Counted from the stretch's first letter, positions 1 to 11,533 are shown. The stretch is DNA of 64,000 nt from Ulva prolifera (GCA_023078555.1 CM041198.1:7363836-7427835); one strand, 5' to 3'. The notes: generated by a model not told the origin, from the letters alone. Made by a program: numbers and translations.

Positions 1-1646
1 CGCTGCCCGGCGATGGTGCAGTCGTCATGATACGCCATGAGGGCGGCCGTGACCTCCCTCCCGGGTGGCTGGTGCTGGGCCTGCACTGCCTGGAGGGGGC
101 CCTGGAGGGCCAGGGCGAAAAGCAGCGGGCTGATGGGGTCGCCTTGACGCACGCCGCGCTGCGACGTGATTGCAGCGGTGCCGGGCGGTGCGCCTTCGAC
201 GTAGAGATTTGCGGGGAACCTGTAAAGCATGGTGGCGAAGGGCAGCAGCGCAGGCTTGTGAGACGCAACGGCCTCCAAGATGGCTGCACGGGACATCATG
301 TTGAATGCATTCTTCCAGTCCAGCTGCACAAGCACGACATCGTCCCACGCTTGCAGCACGGCGCGCGCAGCATGGCCCAGGTTCTGCGCGCCCCCTGGCA
401 CCCCGACCCCCACCTGCAGCGGCGCGAGGGAGGCACCTAGGCCACTGCACAGGGTCATGGCGCACAGGCTTACCAGGCGCTGCCACGTCTCTGCAATGGC
501 GATAGGGCGGACGCCTCCCTGTGGCTTCTCCTGCGGGAGGAGGCGGCAGTCCAGCAAGCGCGGGAGGTGTGGCAGCCGGCCGGCGAGGGCCGCATTCACG
601 AAGCGGTGAATCTCCGTGAGCGCGGCCGTGGAGGCCGTGCCGGCAGCCCGGATGTGCTCATACGTCCACCCCGACAGGCCTGGGCCGCTGCCCTTCGGCA
701 GCTTGTCGAGCAGGGCGAGGAGCGTCACCTCGTCGATTTGCAGCGGGGGCGCGGGCTCGGCGGGCTGGGTGTCGGGGGGAAGCGCTTCTGCGGGATGCAG
801 GTGCCGCAGCTCCTCATGCACTTCCGGGGTGTACCTGGCGATGGGCGGCGCCTCCACTTTCTCCGCGCCTTTGCGGAGATTACCGTCGCTCAGTGACCTG
901 TGGACGGAGCCCGCCAGGCGGCGATCCTGGTTCTGATTCATTCTGCGCTTCTGGCTCGGAGTGGGCTCCGCCAGCCTGGGCTCCTCGCCGTCCATGAACA
1001 GCGTGATGCATGTACGAGCGCGGCGCGCCGTGCCGTCCCCTCCCTTCAGCGACAGAACCTTACCAGGGAAGTCGAGGAAGCGGCCCAGGGCCAGTCGTGC
1101 TCCGTCGATGTTTGACGCGTCGCTGGCATCGTTGAAATCTCTGAGGAGCTCGGCCGTTGCGTCGCCGAACTCCGGATGGACGGTGTCCGGGACCTTCGGG
1201 GAGGGCCTGGGCTGGGCGGTGTAGTGGGCGGCGGCGGGGGCTTCGGTGAAGTGACGGGGTGGCTGATGGGGGTGCGGCTGGGCAGGCTGGGCAGGCTGCG
1301 GCTGGGCGGGCTGCGGCTGGGCGGGCTGGGCTGGGGCGGGCTGGGCAGGGATGGGCTGGGCTGGGGCGGGTTGGGCTGGGGCGGGCTGTCGGGCCGGATG
1401 TGTGGCGGGCAGCACGCAGTGACCTGACCTCAAGCTCCTGTTCTGACCTCCCACACATTTATGCGCCTTAGGGGTCTTGGTGGAGCCGAATATGCCACAG
1501 TGAGAGCAGTAAGCGGCATTGAGTTCGTGCAGCTTCGCAGTAGGCAGCCTCGGCCCGTCGCGATGGATTCCTCGAATGTGGGTGAACAGGCTTGAATGGG
1601 AGGAGAGACTAGCGCTGCATCCGTCATATGGACACTGAAAGCTCAT
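1..1646 (-). CDS. Non-LTR retrotransposon ORF: C2H2 zinc finger + reverse transcriptase (C-terminus off the window)
   Basis: An open frame runs from ATG at 1646 to the left edge (about 548 codons), with an in-frame stop just upstream at 1680-1682. The N-terminus has a C2H2-type finger (FQCPYDGC...HIRGIH) followed by a CxxC/HxxxC unit (YCSHCG...HKC). A Pro/Ala/Gln-rich linker follows (about 1255-1400). The reverse transcriptase then shows its motifs in order: LPKGSGPGLSGWTYEHI, GGVRPIAIAETWQRLV, LDWKNAFN, GVRQGDPISPLLFALALQ and the YxDD box AYHDDCTIAG at about 14-35. These are diagnostic of LINE-type elements. N-terminal zinc fingers fit the R2/NeSL-like group that carries a restriction-like endonuclease; the clade is inferred. 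No stop or frameshift was seen, so this copy may be recent. Confidence 0.9.
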   Translation of the reverse strand, partial: MSFQCPYDGCSASLSSHSSLFTHIRGIHRDGPRLPTAKLHELNAAYCSHCGIFGSTKTPKAHKCVGGQNRSLRSGHCVLPATHPARQPAPAQPAPAQPIPAQPAPAQPAQPQPAQPQPAQPAQPHPHQPPRHFTEAPAAAHYTAQPRPSPKVPDTVHPEFGDATAELLRDFNDASDASNIDGARLALGRFLDFPGKVLSLKGGDGTARRARTCITLFMDGEEPRLAEPTPSQKRRMNQNQDRRLAGSVHRSLSDGNLRKGAEKVEAPPIARYTPEVHEELRHLHPAEALPPDTQPAEPAPPLQIDEVTLLALLDKLPKGSGPGLSGWTYEHIRAAGTASTAALTEIHRFVNAALAGRLPHLPRLLDCRLLPQEKPQGGVRPIAIAETWQRLVSLCAMTLCSGLGASLAPLQVGVGVPGGAQNLGHAARAVLQAWDDVVLVQLDWKNAFNMMSRAAILEAVASHKPALLPFATMLYRFPANLYVEGAPPGTAAITSQRGVRQGDPISPLLFALALQGPLQAVQAQHQPPGREVTAALMAYHDDCTIAGQ

Positions 1647-1682
1647 ACGCAGGGACTCGTTCCGCTGGAAGCGGACACACTA

Positions 1683-2195
1683 ACGGTGCAGTCTAACGGG
1701 CCATTAAACCGGCCAGACGGCACAAAACTAAAACAACAAACACACAACACTTTTTACGAATCAAATCTGCAGATCACCCGCGGCTAGTCCGCAGGATTGC
1801 CAGTGGGACTGCCGGACAACGGCACGCGGGCAGGCAGCGGCCCGCGCCGACATGACGGCTGCACAGCCAAGCGGGTCACCAGGAAGGCCCGGCGAAACAT
1901 AGAACAGACATCTAGGTGTTCCAAATGGGCAAGGCTGCAGGCCACTGGCGGTTAGTCCGCTGGCATTCTAGTGGGGCTGCAGAACGGCGGAACACTGGCA
2001 GCTGGCGCGCGTATTCGTTGCAGCTGCACGACAGCGGACGACAGAACACAACTAAGGGCCTATTCGTTTTCTTTTTGCTGCCTCCCGCAGCCGGGTTCCT
2101 TTGGCATGCGTCTACATCGGGACCACGACACAGCACAGACGACAGACGTACGACAAAGATTGTTGGCCTTGTATGTAGTTACAAAAGCATCACTG
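1683..2195. repeat. Spacer with a degenerate direct repeat
   Basis: No gene is visible. Two related stretches, about 1784-1837 and 1946-1998, share a GTCCGC...AGTGGG.CTGC...AACGGC...GGCAG pattern roughly 160 bp apart. This suggests an old tandem duplication next to the satellite. Confidence 0.35.
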
Positions 2196-2270
2196 TATCA
2201 TAAGTATTATATTCAGCATCACTGTATGTATCATAAGTATTATATTCAGCATCACTGTATGTATCTATCT
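2196..2270. repeat. 31-bp AT-rich tandem pair at the satellite edge
   Basis: CATAAGTATTATATTCAGCA with its flanks occurs twice in tandem here and once inside the array at about 6157-6186. This AT-rich block is therefore an optional part of the satellite unit. Confidence 0.8.
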
Positions 2271-3044
2271 ATCTATCGATTGTCCGGCGGCTGCTCCATT
2301 CCGGCCTCGCGTCAGCGTCGGGGCTTCGACGTCGGCTTCGCATCCGTGCATCTGCTTCCAGAAACACCGCGACGCAGGTCGCTTCGCGTTCGCGTCGTGC
2401 GTCTGCAGCGCTGTAGGGCGCCGAAGTTGCGCTGCACCTCTGGCCACGCACCTTTCAGCGGCGCTCCGCCACGGATGCGGCCGCTTCTGGCGCAGCCGAG
2501 GCATCGCGTATTCTAATTAAATTATACGCTTCATATCTAATGCATCAGAAACGATTCGCATCGAGCTTCGAGCATGACGCATCGCGCGGCAGAGCGCTGC
2601 ACCTCTGGCCACGCTGGCTGCAGCGCTCCGCCACGGGTGCGACCGCTTCGGAGCCAGCCGAGGCATCACAGCACTTACGTGTAGCGTTTGCATCGTCCTC
2701 AGCGTGTCAGGCATCACTTGCATCGGCTTCGAGCATCGATCTTCTCTGGCGTCGAGGACCGACAGGCCCCCTTCGGGCCCCCCTTCGGGCCACGTCTACT
2801 GGCTGTCTACATTTTCAGCGGCGCTCCGCCACGGACGCGGCCACTTCGAGCGCTGCTGAAACATCACATATTCTGATCATACCTTTGCATTATATTTACT
2901 GCGACAGAAATCGATCGCATCGAGCGCCGAGCACCGTGCATCGAGCAGCAGGGCGCCGCGGTTGCGATGCACCTCTGGCCACGCTGGCTGCAGCGCCCCG
3001 CCTGCATCGAGCTTCATGCTTCAGCTTCGAGTATCAAAGCGTAA

Positions 3045-6000
3045 GAGCCCCCCGAAGGGGGGCTCGTCGCTTGTGTATCTATCTATGTATCCGTTGTCCG
3101 GCGGCTGCTCCGTTCCGGCCTCGCGTCCGCGCCAGGGCCTCGGCGTCGGCTTCGCGTCTGTGCATCTGCTTCCGGGAACCCCGCGACGCAGGTCGCCTCG
3201 CGTTCGCGTCGTTCCTCAGCGGCGCTGTGGGGCGCCGAAGTTGCGCTGCACCTCTGGCCACGCGGCTTTCAGCGGCGCTCCGCCACGGACGCGGCCGCTT
3301 CTGGCCCGATCGAGGCATCAGACATTCTAATCAAATTATATACTACATGTTTAGTGCATCAGAAACGATTCGCATCGAGCTTCGAGCATGACGCATGGCG
3401 CAGCAGAGCGCTGCACCTCTGGCCACGCTGGCTGCAGCGCTCCGCCACGGATGCGACCGCTTCGGAGCCAGCTTAAGCATCACAGCAGTTGTGTATTGCA
3501 GTTGCACTGTTCTCAGCGTGTCAGGCATCGCTTGCATCGGCTTCAAGCATCACGTTTTTCAAGCGTCGAGGACCGACAGGCCCCCTTCGGGCCCCCCTTC
3601 GGGCCACGTCTACTGGCTATCGAGCTTTTCAGCGGCGCTCCGCCACGGACGCGGCCGCTTCGAGCGCTGCCGAAGCATCACTTATTCTGATCATGACCTT
3701 TGCATCATATTTACAGCGACAGAAATCGCTCGCATCGATATCGTGCGTCGAGCACCCTGCATCGAGCAGCAGAGCGCCGCAGCTGCGATGCACCTCTGGC
3801 CACGCTGGCTGCAGCGCTCCGCCGGCATCGAGCTTCATGCTTCAGCTTCGAGTATCAAAGCGCAAGAGCCCCCCGAAGGGGGGCTCGTCGCTTGTGTATG
3901 TATCTATCTATGTATCCGTTGTCCGGCGGCTGCTCCGTTCCGGCCTCGCGTCCGCGCCAGGGCCTCGGCGTCGGCTTCGCGTCTGTGCATCTGCTTCCGG
4001 GAACCCCGCGACGCAGGTCGCCTCGCGTTCGCGTCGTTCCTCAGCGGCGCTGTGGGGCGCCGAAGTTGCGCTGCACCTCTGGCCACGCGGCTTTCAGCGG
4101 CGCTCCGCCACGGACGCGGCCGCTTCTGGCCCGATCGAGGCATCAGACATTCTAATCAAATTATATACTACATGTTTAGTGCATCAGAAACGATTCGCAT
4201 CGAGCTTCGAGCATGACGCATCGCGCAGCAGAGCGCTGCACCTCTGGCCACGCTGGCTGCAGCGCTCCGCCACGGATGCGACCGCTTCGGAGCCAGCTTA
4301 AGCATCACAGCAGTTGTGTATAGCAGTTGCACTGTTCTCAGCGTGTCAGGCATCGCTTGCATCGGCTTCAAGCATCACGTTTTTCAAGCGTCGAGGACCG
4401 ACAGGCCCCCTTCGGGCCCCCCTTCGGGCCACGTCTACTGGCTATCGAGCTTTTCAGCGGCGCTCCGCCACGGACGCGGCCGCTTCGAGCGCTGCCGAAG
4501 CATCACTTATTCTGATCATGACCTTTGCATCATATTTACAGCGACAGAAATCGCTCGCATCGATATCGTGCGTCGAGCACCCTGCATCGAGCAGCAGAGC
4601 GCCGCAGCTGCGATGCACCTCTGGCCACGCTGGCTGCAGCGCTCCGCCGGCATCGAGCTTCATGCTTCAGCTTCGAGTATCAAAGCGCAAGAGCCCCCCG
4701 AAGGGGGGCTCGTCGCTTGTGTATGTATGTATCTATGTATCCGTTGTCCGGCGGCTGCTCCATTCCGGCCTCGCCTCCGCGTCGGGGCCTCGGCGTCGGC
4801 TTCGCATCTGTGCATATGCTTCCAGAAACCCCGCGACGCAGGTCGCCTCGCGTTCGCGTCGTTCCTCTGCAGCGGTATCGGGCGCCGAAGTTGCGCTGCA
4901 CCTCGGGCCACGCGCCTTTCAGCGGCGCTCCGCCACGGACGCGGCCGCTCCTGACCCAGCTGAGGCATCACATATTCTAATTAAAATAAAAGCATCGTAT
5001 TCAGTGCATCAGAAACGATTCGCATCGAGCTTCGAGCATGACGCATCGCGCGGCCGAGCGCTGCACCTCTGGCCACGCTGGCTGCAGCGCTCCGCCACGG
5101 ATGCGACCGCTTCGGAGCCAGCCGAGGCGTCACAGCATTTATCTGTAGCGTTTGCATTGTTTTCAGCGTGTCAGGCATCACTTGCATCGGCTTCAAGCAT
5201 CAATCTTCTCTGGCGTCGAGGACCGACAGGCCCCCTTCGGGCCCCCCTTCGGGCTACGTCTACTGGCTGTCGAACTTTTCAGCGGCGCTCCGCCACGGAC
5301 GCGGCCGCTTCGAGCGCTGCTGAAACATCACATATTCTGATCATACCTTTGCATTATATTTACTGCGACAGAAATCGGTTGCGTCGAGCGTCGAGCACCG
5401 TGCATCGAGCAGCAGAGCGCCGCAGCTGCGATGCACCTCTGGCCACGCTGGCTGCAGCGCTCCGCCAGCATCGAGCTTCATGCTTCAGTTTCAAGTATCA
5501 AAGCGCAAGAGCCCCCCGAAGGGGGGCTCGTCGCTTGTGTATCTATCTATCTATCGATTGTCCGGCGGCTGCTCCATTCCGGCCTCGCCTCCGCGTCGGG
5601 GCTTCGGCGTCGGCTTCGCATCCGTGCATCTGCTTCCAGAAACACCGCGACGCAGGTCGCTTCGCGTTCGCGTCGTTCCTCTGCAGCGCTATAGGGCGCC
5701 GAAGTTGCGCTGCACCTCTGGCCACGCGGCTTTCAGCGGCGCTCCGCCACGGATGCGGCCGCTTCTGGCGCAGCCGAGGCATTACATATTCTAATTAAAT
5801 TATACGCATCATGTTTAGTGCATCAGAAACGATTCGTATCGAGCTTCGAGCGTGACGCATCGCGCAGCAGAGCGCTGCACCTCTGGCCACGCTGGCTGCA
5901 GCGCTCCGCCACGGATGCGGGCGCTTCGAGCCCTGCTGAAATATCACATATTCTGATCGTAACTTATGCATTATATTTACCGCGACAGAAATCGATCGCA

Positions 6001-7813
6001 TTGAGCGTCGAGCACCATGCATCGAGCAGCAGAGCGCCGCAGCTGCGATGCACCTCTGGCCACGCTGGCTGCAGCGCTCCGCCAGCATCGAGCTTCATGC
6101 TTCAGCTTCGAGTATCAAAGCGCAAGAGCCCCCCGAAGGGGGGCTCGTCGCTTGTGTATCATAAGTATTATATTCAGCATCACTGTATCTATCTATCTAT
6201 GTATCCGTTGTCCGGCGGCTGCTCCATTCCGGCCTCGCCTCCGCGTCGGGGCCTCGGCGTCGGCTTCGCATCGGTGCATCTGCTTCCCGAAACACCGCGA
6301 CGCAGGTCGCTTCGCGTTCGCGTCGTTCCTCTGCAGCGCTGTGGGGCGCCGAAGTTGCGCTGCACCTCTGGCCACGCGGCTTTCAGCGGCGCTCCGCCAC
6401 GGATGCGGCCGCTTCTGCCGCAGCCGAGGCATCACGTATTTTAATTAAATTAAAAGCATCGTATTAAGTGCATCAGAAATGAATCGCATCGAGCTTCGAG
6501 CATGACGCATCGCGCAGCAGAGCGCTGCACCTCTGGCCACGCTGCAGCCAGCGCTCCGCCACGGATGCGACCGCTTCGGAGCCAGCTTAAGCATCACAGA
6601 ACTTATGTGTAGTATTTGCATCGTCCTCAGCGTGTCTGGCATCACTTGCGTCGGCTTCACGCATCGCTCTCTCCAAGCGTCGAGGACCGACAGGCCCCCC
6701 TTCGGGCCCCCCTTCGGGCCACGTGTACTTTCTGTCCAGCGTTTCAGCGTCGCGGCGCCACGGACGCGGCCGCTTCGAGCGCTGCTGAAATATCACATAT
6801 TCTGATCATGACCTTTGCATTATATTTACTGCGACAGAAACCGCTCGCATTGAGCGTCGAGCACCGTGCATCGAGCAGCAGAGCGCCGCAGCTGCGATGC
6901 ACCTCTGGCCACGCTGGTTGCAGCGCTCCGGCAGCATCGAGCTTCATGCATCAGCTTCGAGTATCAAAGCGCAAGAGCCCCCCGAAGGGGGGCTCGTCGC
7001 TTGTGTATGTATCTATGTATCCGTTGTCCGGCGGCTGCTCCGTTCCGGCCTCGCCTCCGCGTCGGGGCCTCGGCGTCGGCTTCGCATCTGTACATCTGCT
7101 TCAAGAAACACCGCGACGCAGGTCGCTTCACGTTCGCGTCGTGCGTCTGCAGCGCTATCAGGCGCCGAAGTTGCGCTGCACCTCTGGCCACGCGGCTTTC
7201 AGCGGCGCTCCGCCACGGACGCGGCCGCTTCTGATTCGGCCGAGGCATCGCATGTTCTAATTAAATTATATACTTCATATCTAATGTATCATAAACGATT
7301 CGCATCGAGCTTCGAGCATGACGCATCGCGCAGCAGAGCGCTGCACCTCTGGCCACGCTGGCTGCAGCGCTCCGCCACGGATGCGACCGCTTCGGAGCCA
7401 GCCGAGGCGTCACAGCATTTATCTGTAGCGTTTGCATTGTTTTCAGAGTGTCAGGCATCGCTTGCGTCGGCTTCAAGCATCACGTTTTTCAAGCGTCGAG
7501 GACCGACAGGCCCCCCTTCGGGCCCCCCTTCGGGCTACGTCTACTGGCTGTCGACCTTTTCAGCGGCGCTCCGCCACGGACGCGGCCGCTTCGAGCACTG
7601 CCGAAGCATCACATATTCTGAACATAACTTATGCATCATATTTACAGCGACAGAAATCGCTTGCATCGAGCGTCGAGCACCGTGCATCGAGCAGCAGAGC
7701 GCCGCAGCTGCGATGCACCTCTGGCCACGCTGGCTGCAGCGCTCCGCTTCAGCATCGAGCTTCATGCTTCAGCTTCGAGTATCAAAGCGCAAGAGCCCCC
7801 CGAAGGGGGGCTC
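3045..7813. repeat. Seven copies of a perfect 9-bp-stem hairpin, one per satellite unit
   Basis: GAGCCCCCC, loop GAA, GGGGGGCTC occurs at 3045-3065, 3866-3886, 4691-4711, 5509-5529, 6126-6146, 6975-6995 and 7793-7813. It is unchanged in all seven copies although the surrounding sequence varies. Confidence 0.9.
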
Positions 7814-7892
7814 GTCGCTTGTATATATATATAGTTACAAAGGACAGAGGCCGGGCAGCGAGCCGTTGCCAGGAATACACACGCAAATCCAC

Positions 7893-8840
7893 TCACGCAG
7901 TCATGGCACTAGGCCGGGCACGAGCACGTACCACAGCTCGGCCGGTGATGCCAGCCAAAGATTGAAGCCCCGCACGGAGCACAAGAGCATTCCCCTTGCA
8001 CAACGCCACACTCAACAGGCGCAGAGCATTCGTCACAAACAAAGCACGGTTCACCTTACCACACCGAGACGCAACCTCCGCCAGCCGATTCAAGTGATTC
8101 ATGGCAGGCCGTCCCAAGCGACCATGCGTCTCATGCGATAACGGCACGAAACTATACGCATCAGGGTCGTACAACCGATAAGCAGTGCGTTTCTGCACGT
8201 CCCGCGTCTCCGCAGCACCCCCGTCCTCGCGGGCCGCACGGCCGCAATAGGAACCAGCACAGGGGTTCACAACCGACACATCCCCTATGCACAAAGGGTC
8301 ACCCGGCGGCATAAACATGATGTCCCCCAGTTTCTCCTGGGCCACTGCCCTCAACACCTGCGCCAGCGCCGTTGCCTGCGCGGCAGCGGCCTGCTCCCCA
8401 GGCCCCGCCGGACCCTGGCCACCTGGCGCCGCTGCCGCCGCCAGGGCCGCAGCCTGCGCCGCGTCTGGCGCGTGGCGCCCCATTTGGGCGCTGTGTCCGG
8501 CATTGGCGTCGGCGGCCGGAGCGGTCGCAGGTGCCGGCGCCGCGTCCGCACGCGCGACCGGCGGCGGCGGCGGGGCTGCAGGTACCGGCTCCGCGGGCAA
8601 GGTCGCCCCGCGCGAAGGGCCCGCGACCTGTGAGGCGGGCTGGGGCGGCGCAGGGGGGGGCGGGCCCGACGGGCCAGCATGGATCTGCCTCGGAGCGGCC
8701 GCGAGCCGCGTGCGGACGAACGGCGTTGTGCGCGGGATGCGCGTGGACGCCACACACGCGTGGGACCCGATCTCGCGCCATTGTTTTTCAACGATATTGT
8801 GGCGCGAAGTCCAGGTCCCCGCATTGTGTGTGCAATTCAT
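7893..8840 (-). pseudogene. Retrotransposon C-terminal (restriction-like endonuclease) region, fragment
   Basis: A 315-codon ORF has a Pro/Ala-rich first half and a conserved second half: GDVSVVNP, then KRTAY, FVPLSHETHGRLGRPAM, LNRLAEVA and LRLLSVALCKGN. This order matches the region that follows the reverse transcriptase in algal zinc-finger LINEs and resembles a restriction-like endonuclease. The usual RPD before the GDVSVV strand reads KLGD, so the catalytic site appears damaged. No reverse transcriptase is attached. It lies just right of the satellite and points the same way as the element at 1-1646, whose own C-terminus is not in the window. It could be a relic or a domesticated fragment. 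Confidence 0.6.
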
Positions 8841-9049
8841 CGCATGGTATATATATGTAGATGTGGGGTGTGACCAGATCTGCGGTGATCAGCTGTGCGT
8901 GCTTGTTGAATGGATGTTTTGCTTCGCGAAAGCTGGACTGTTGGCAGAAAGTGTCTCAAGAAATTGTTATCACTTGATTGAAATCGTAGCCACGCACACT
9001 TCAAGTTGATTGATGCTCTAGATCTGACCCTTCAGGCACAGCTAGCTGC

Positions 9050-9400
9050 ATGCAGCTGTGCACAACTCTGCGGCCGTACGTCAGCGCCACAGCGCTCCAT
9101 GACAGTACCTCGGCAGAGGCCGCCGACCGGCGCAAACGCGAAAAGTACGCCCGGGATGGCGCGGGCGCGTGTACGCTGGTCCCGCTGTCGCATCAGTTGT
9201 ACGGACGGGTCGGCCCGGCCGCCTTCGCGTTCCTCAACAGGCTTGCTGATGTGGCTGCAGGGTCTGGCGCGGCCTCTCGCGAGGATCGGCGGCTCTTCCT
9301 CGAGAATGCAATGCGCGCGATCGCGATCTCTCCACGACGCTCTGTCCTGCAGTGGCGCGCCAGGTCCGTGCCGCGGCTTTGCTGATGGCAGTCACGTGGG
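9050..9400 (+). pseudogene. Second retrotransposon C-terminal fragment, opposite strand
   Basis: The translated stretch has KREKYARDG, LVPLSHQLYGRVG, AFLNRLADVA and LFLENAMRAI. It aligns motif by motif with the fragment at 7893-8840, but on the other strand and with different residues between motifs. It is therefore another member of the family, not an inverted copy of the first. The frame ends shortly after the last motif, and a short A-run (about 9881-9890) lies downstream. I read it as a 5'-truncated LINE relic. Confidence 0.5.
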
Positions 9401-9420
9401 CAAGGCAGTTTTAGCGGCAC

Positions 9421-10049
9421 TCACAGCCTGAGTCCCATCTGATGACCTGTCGCCGCTAATTGGCCACCCGGCCTGAGCGGTGAGCTGCCCCTCGGGAACC
9501 CCCCCGCTTCACACCACCGACCGGTGGCCTCTGACTCCAGGGCGGCCGGCTCCGCTTTGCGCGCGGCATGAATTCGTTGGCATGTGCAGGGACTGCCGGG
9601 GCGGCGTGGTACCGCATCATCCCAGGTGCGATGCAGCGCAGGCCAGCGGGGCTGCGAGGCGGTATGCCAGGCTGTCAGGGCGCGCTGTGGGTCTGGGGGC
9701 GGGGTGGGGTTTGTGTCTGGGGCGGCCCCCGCCAGTCGAGCGGCCCAGATGGGCGGCCTTGGGCGGCAGTGTGGTGGGCGCGGCCCTGCCGTACGGCGAC
9801 AGGCATTAATGTTGAGGTGAGATCAATATTGAGGTGTTGGATGCTGTGTGGGTGTGTTTGGGGCGTTGTGTTCAAACAACAAAAAAAAACATGTGTGCGT
9901 GTGGGGGTGTGAACTTGGCGGTCTGCGGATCTGTGCCATTTGCTGAGAACGTGGCGCGTTTTGTGTCTACTGCGTGTGTGGGTGACTGGATGTGTGCTTG
10001 ATCTGCTTGCTTCTTTCGCAATGCTGCCCGCCTCGCCACCTTGATCCTT
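9421..10049. other. Spacer, no gene seen
   Basis: GC- and GT-rich sequence with no convincing coding frame. Part may be the 3' tail of the LINE relic, ending near the A-run at about 9881-9890. Confidence 0.4.
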
Positions 10050-11490
10050 GTAACACAGCTCCGCGGCTCGAGGAGCGCAGGGCCCGGGCATCTCTGCCCC
10101 TCACCGTACCAAGCTAAGCATGCAAACAGCAGAGCAACAACACACAAACACCACGTTACAATTAAATTCAGCCCAATTGATCAACGTGACCATGGGTGTG
10201 GCCATGAGAGCGTGCCACAGAGCTACCGCGTCTGCAACATGTGCATGCACTGCAGCGCATTCAAGTTGCAGTACAGCATGGCCGTCTTCAGCAGCCTCAT
10301 GAGCACACACACGGTGCACCCCGGTTCTCAGTGTTTCACCAACCCCGCTTCCGAACCCCGCTTGAGTCAAGTTCGAAATCATGTTCTGACCCTCGCAAAC
10401 TCGACCTCCAGTCCCCGCCCTCCGCGTCCGGATTGATCAATCATGAGGAATATCCCCGATCACGCAGAGGCCTATCCAACAGCGTCGCGCCCGCTGGCAT
10501 CGCCTCACGTACTGCGGCCAGCGCAAGCCTGCCGATCGGCGGCACCGCGCCGTCATGCATGCTCGGCAGGCACTGCACCAGGTCCACACGCTGCAGCCAT
10601 GGCATCCCCACCACCGCCTGCGCCAACGCCACCGCCCCCCCGGCCCACGTCCTCCTCCTCGCCCATCCGCAGGTGCACCACAGGCAGCTGCCGCGGTGAG
10701 CGCTGTCAGCGTGGCCGTGAGAGCACGCGCAGCTGGGCAGCCTCTCTGCGCCTCCCCGCATGGTGGCGCCAGGAGTTCTAGGTGTGTGAGCCGGTGCAGC
10801 ACCGGCAGGGCGTCCGCGAGGGGCTGCAGCATGTCTGCGGCCGTATCTCCGTCTGGCTCTCTGTGCGGATACTGCCAGTCGCGGCGAATCATAGCTCCTG
10901 TACTCTGGAGAGGCCGGCGGCAGGCGACCGCCGGGCGACCGCTTGAATGATCCGCGCTTGCGGACGTGGCTCCGCACTCCGCGCACGCTCCGCATCTTCA
11001 TCCTCGTGTGCTCGCTTTATGTCTAACAAGTGAGGAGTGCGCAGCGTCGCCATCGCACCACTCCAGGCGGCGAGAGCGTCTGCGCCGCGGCGTGAGCACC
11101 GTGCGAATCGAAGCAAGAGCCTAGTCAGCTTGAACGCCGGCTCCTCGGCGATTGAGCCATGCCGCGGCATCATCGGGGATGCATATATCCTCCAGATACA
11201 GGTCGGCAAGGGCCTGTGGCAGCGAGCCCCCTGCGCCGAGTATATACGGTGGGCAGCGTGACGGTCGACGTCCAGGCGAGATGGAGCGGGCGAAGACAAG
11301 CACCAAAACCGATTCACCATTACCGATGTTACTATTGGTTCCGTCGCGGGGCTCGAGCTGCCCTGATGACCGCGACCCTCACCACTGTCGACATGACATG
11401 ACAGTAGATGGTTTGATTCGCTGGGGGCAGTCATCTGCATGCAGATGCTGGCGTTGCCCTGCGGTGTGCGATGCGCATCTGGTAGCATCC
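10050..11490 (-). pseudogene. Decayed, internally deleted copy of gene A (Skp1/BTB-like LRR gene)
   Basis: Three blocks match gene A in order. About 11345-11490 matches its first exon start (MTAPSES... against MTGLSES..., ATG at 11434). About 10440-11260 matches the last third of its LRR region. About 10050-10350 matches its 3' flank. The middle of the gene, including most of the Skp1/BTB-like domain and the first LRRs, is missing. The LRR part jumps between frames: GAGGSLPQALADL, AFKLTRLLLRFARCSRRGA, RDWQYPHREPDGDTA and GMPWLQRVDLVQCLP lie in different frames. It is a non-functional partial duplicate in direct orientation downstream of gene A. Confidence 0.8.
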
Positions 11491-11533
11491 ATAGCTAGCT
11501 ACTGTGTTGGCCTGGTCGCATGTTTCCAGTAGT

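Larger units (their letters stand above)
2196..7830. repeat. Satellite array, about seven higher-order units of ~820 bp
   Basis: The anchor TGTCCGGCGGCTGCTCC recurs at 2281, 3095, 3920, 4745, 5559, 6209 and 7025, giving spacings of 814, 825, 825, 814, 650 and 816 bp. Each unit contains related subrepeats built around GCACCTCTGGCCACGC and GCGCTCCGCCACGGA, AT-rich stretches with TTCTAATTAAATTA, a TATC microsatellite, a double GGGCCCCCCTTCGGG run and one hairpin GAGCCCCCC-GAA-GGGGGGCTC. The 650-bp unit lacks the segment between two subrepeats. Both flanks carry TAGTTACAAA (about 2176 and 7832). Long ORFs across the array come from its composition and period. This looks like satellite DNA; a centromeric or heterochromatic role is possible but not shown. 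Confidence 0.92.

Noticed and set aside
1060-1458. 132-codon - strand ORF rich in Pro/Ala/Arg
   Set aside because: It is a frame-shifted shadow of the proline-rich linker in the retrotransposon ORF at 1-1646.
3045-3065. Hairpin considered as a bacterial Rho-independent terminator
   Set aside because: No T-run follows it, and the genome has spliced genes.
4314-5798. 494-codon ORF on the + strand inside the satellite
   Set aside because: It follows the repeat period, parallel ORFs exist in other frames and on the other strand, and its translation has no conserved motif. Open frames here come from low stop-codon content of the repeat.
3045-7813. Regular hairpins at fixed spacing, considered as a CRISPR array
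   Set aside because: Spacing is ~820 bp, spacers are themselves repeats, and there are no cas genes. This is a eukaryotic satellite.
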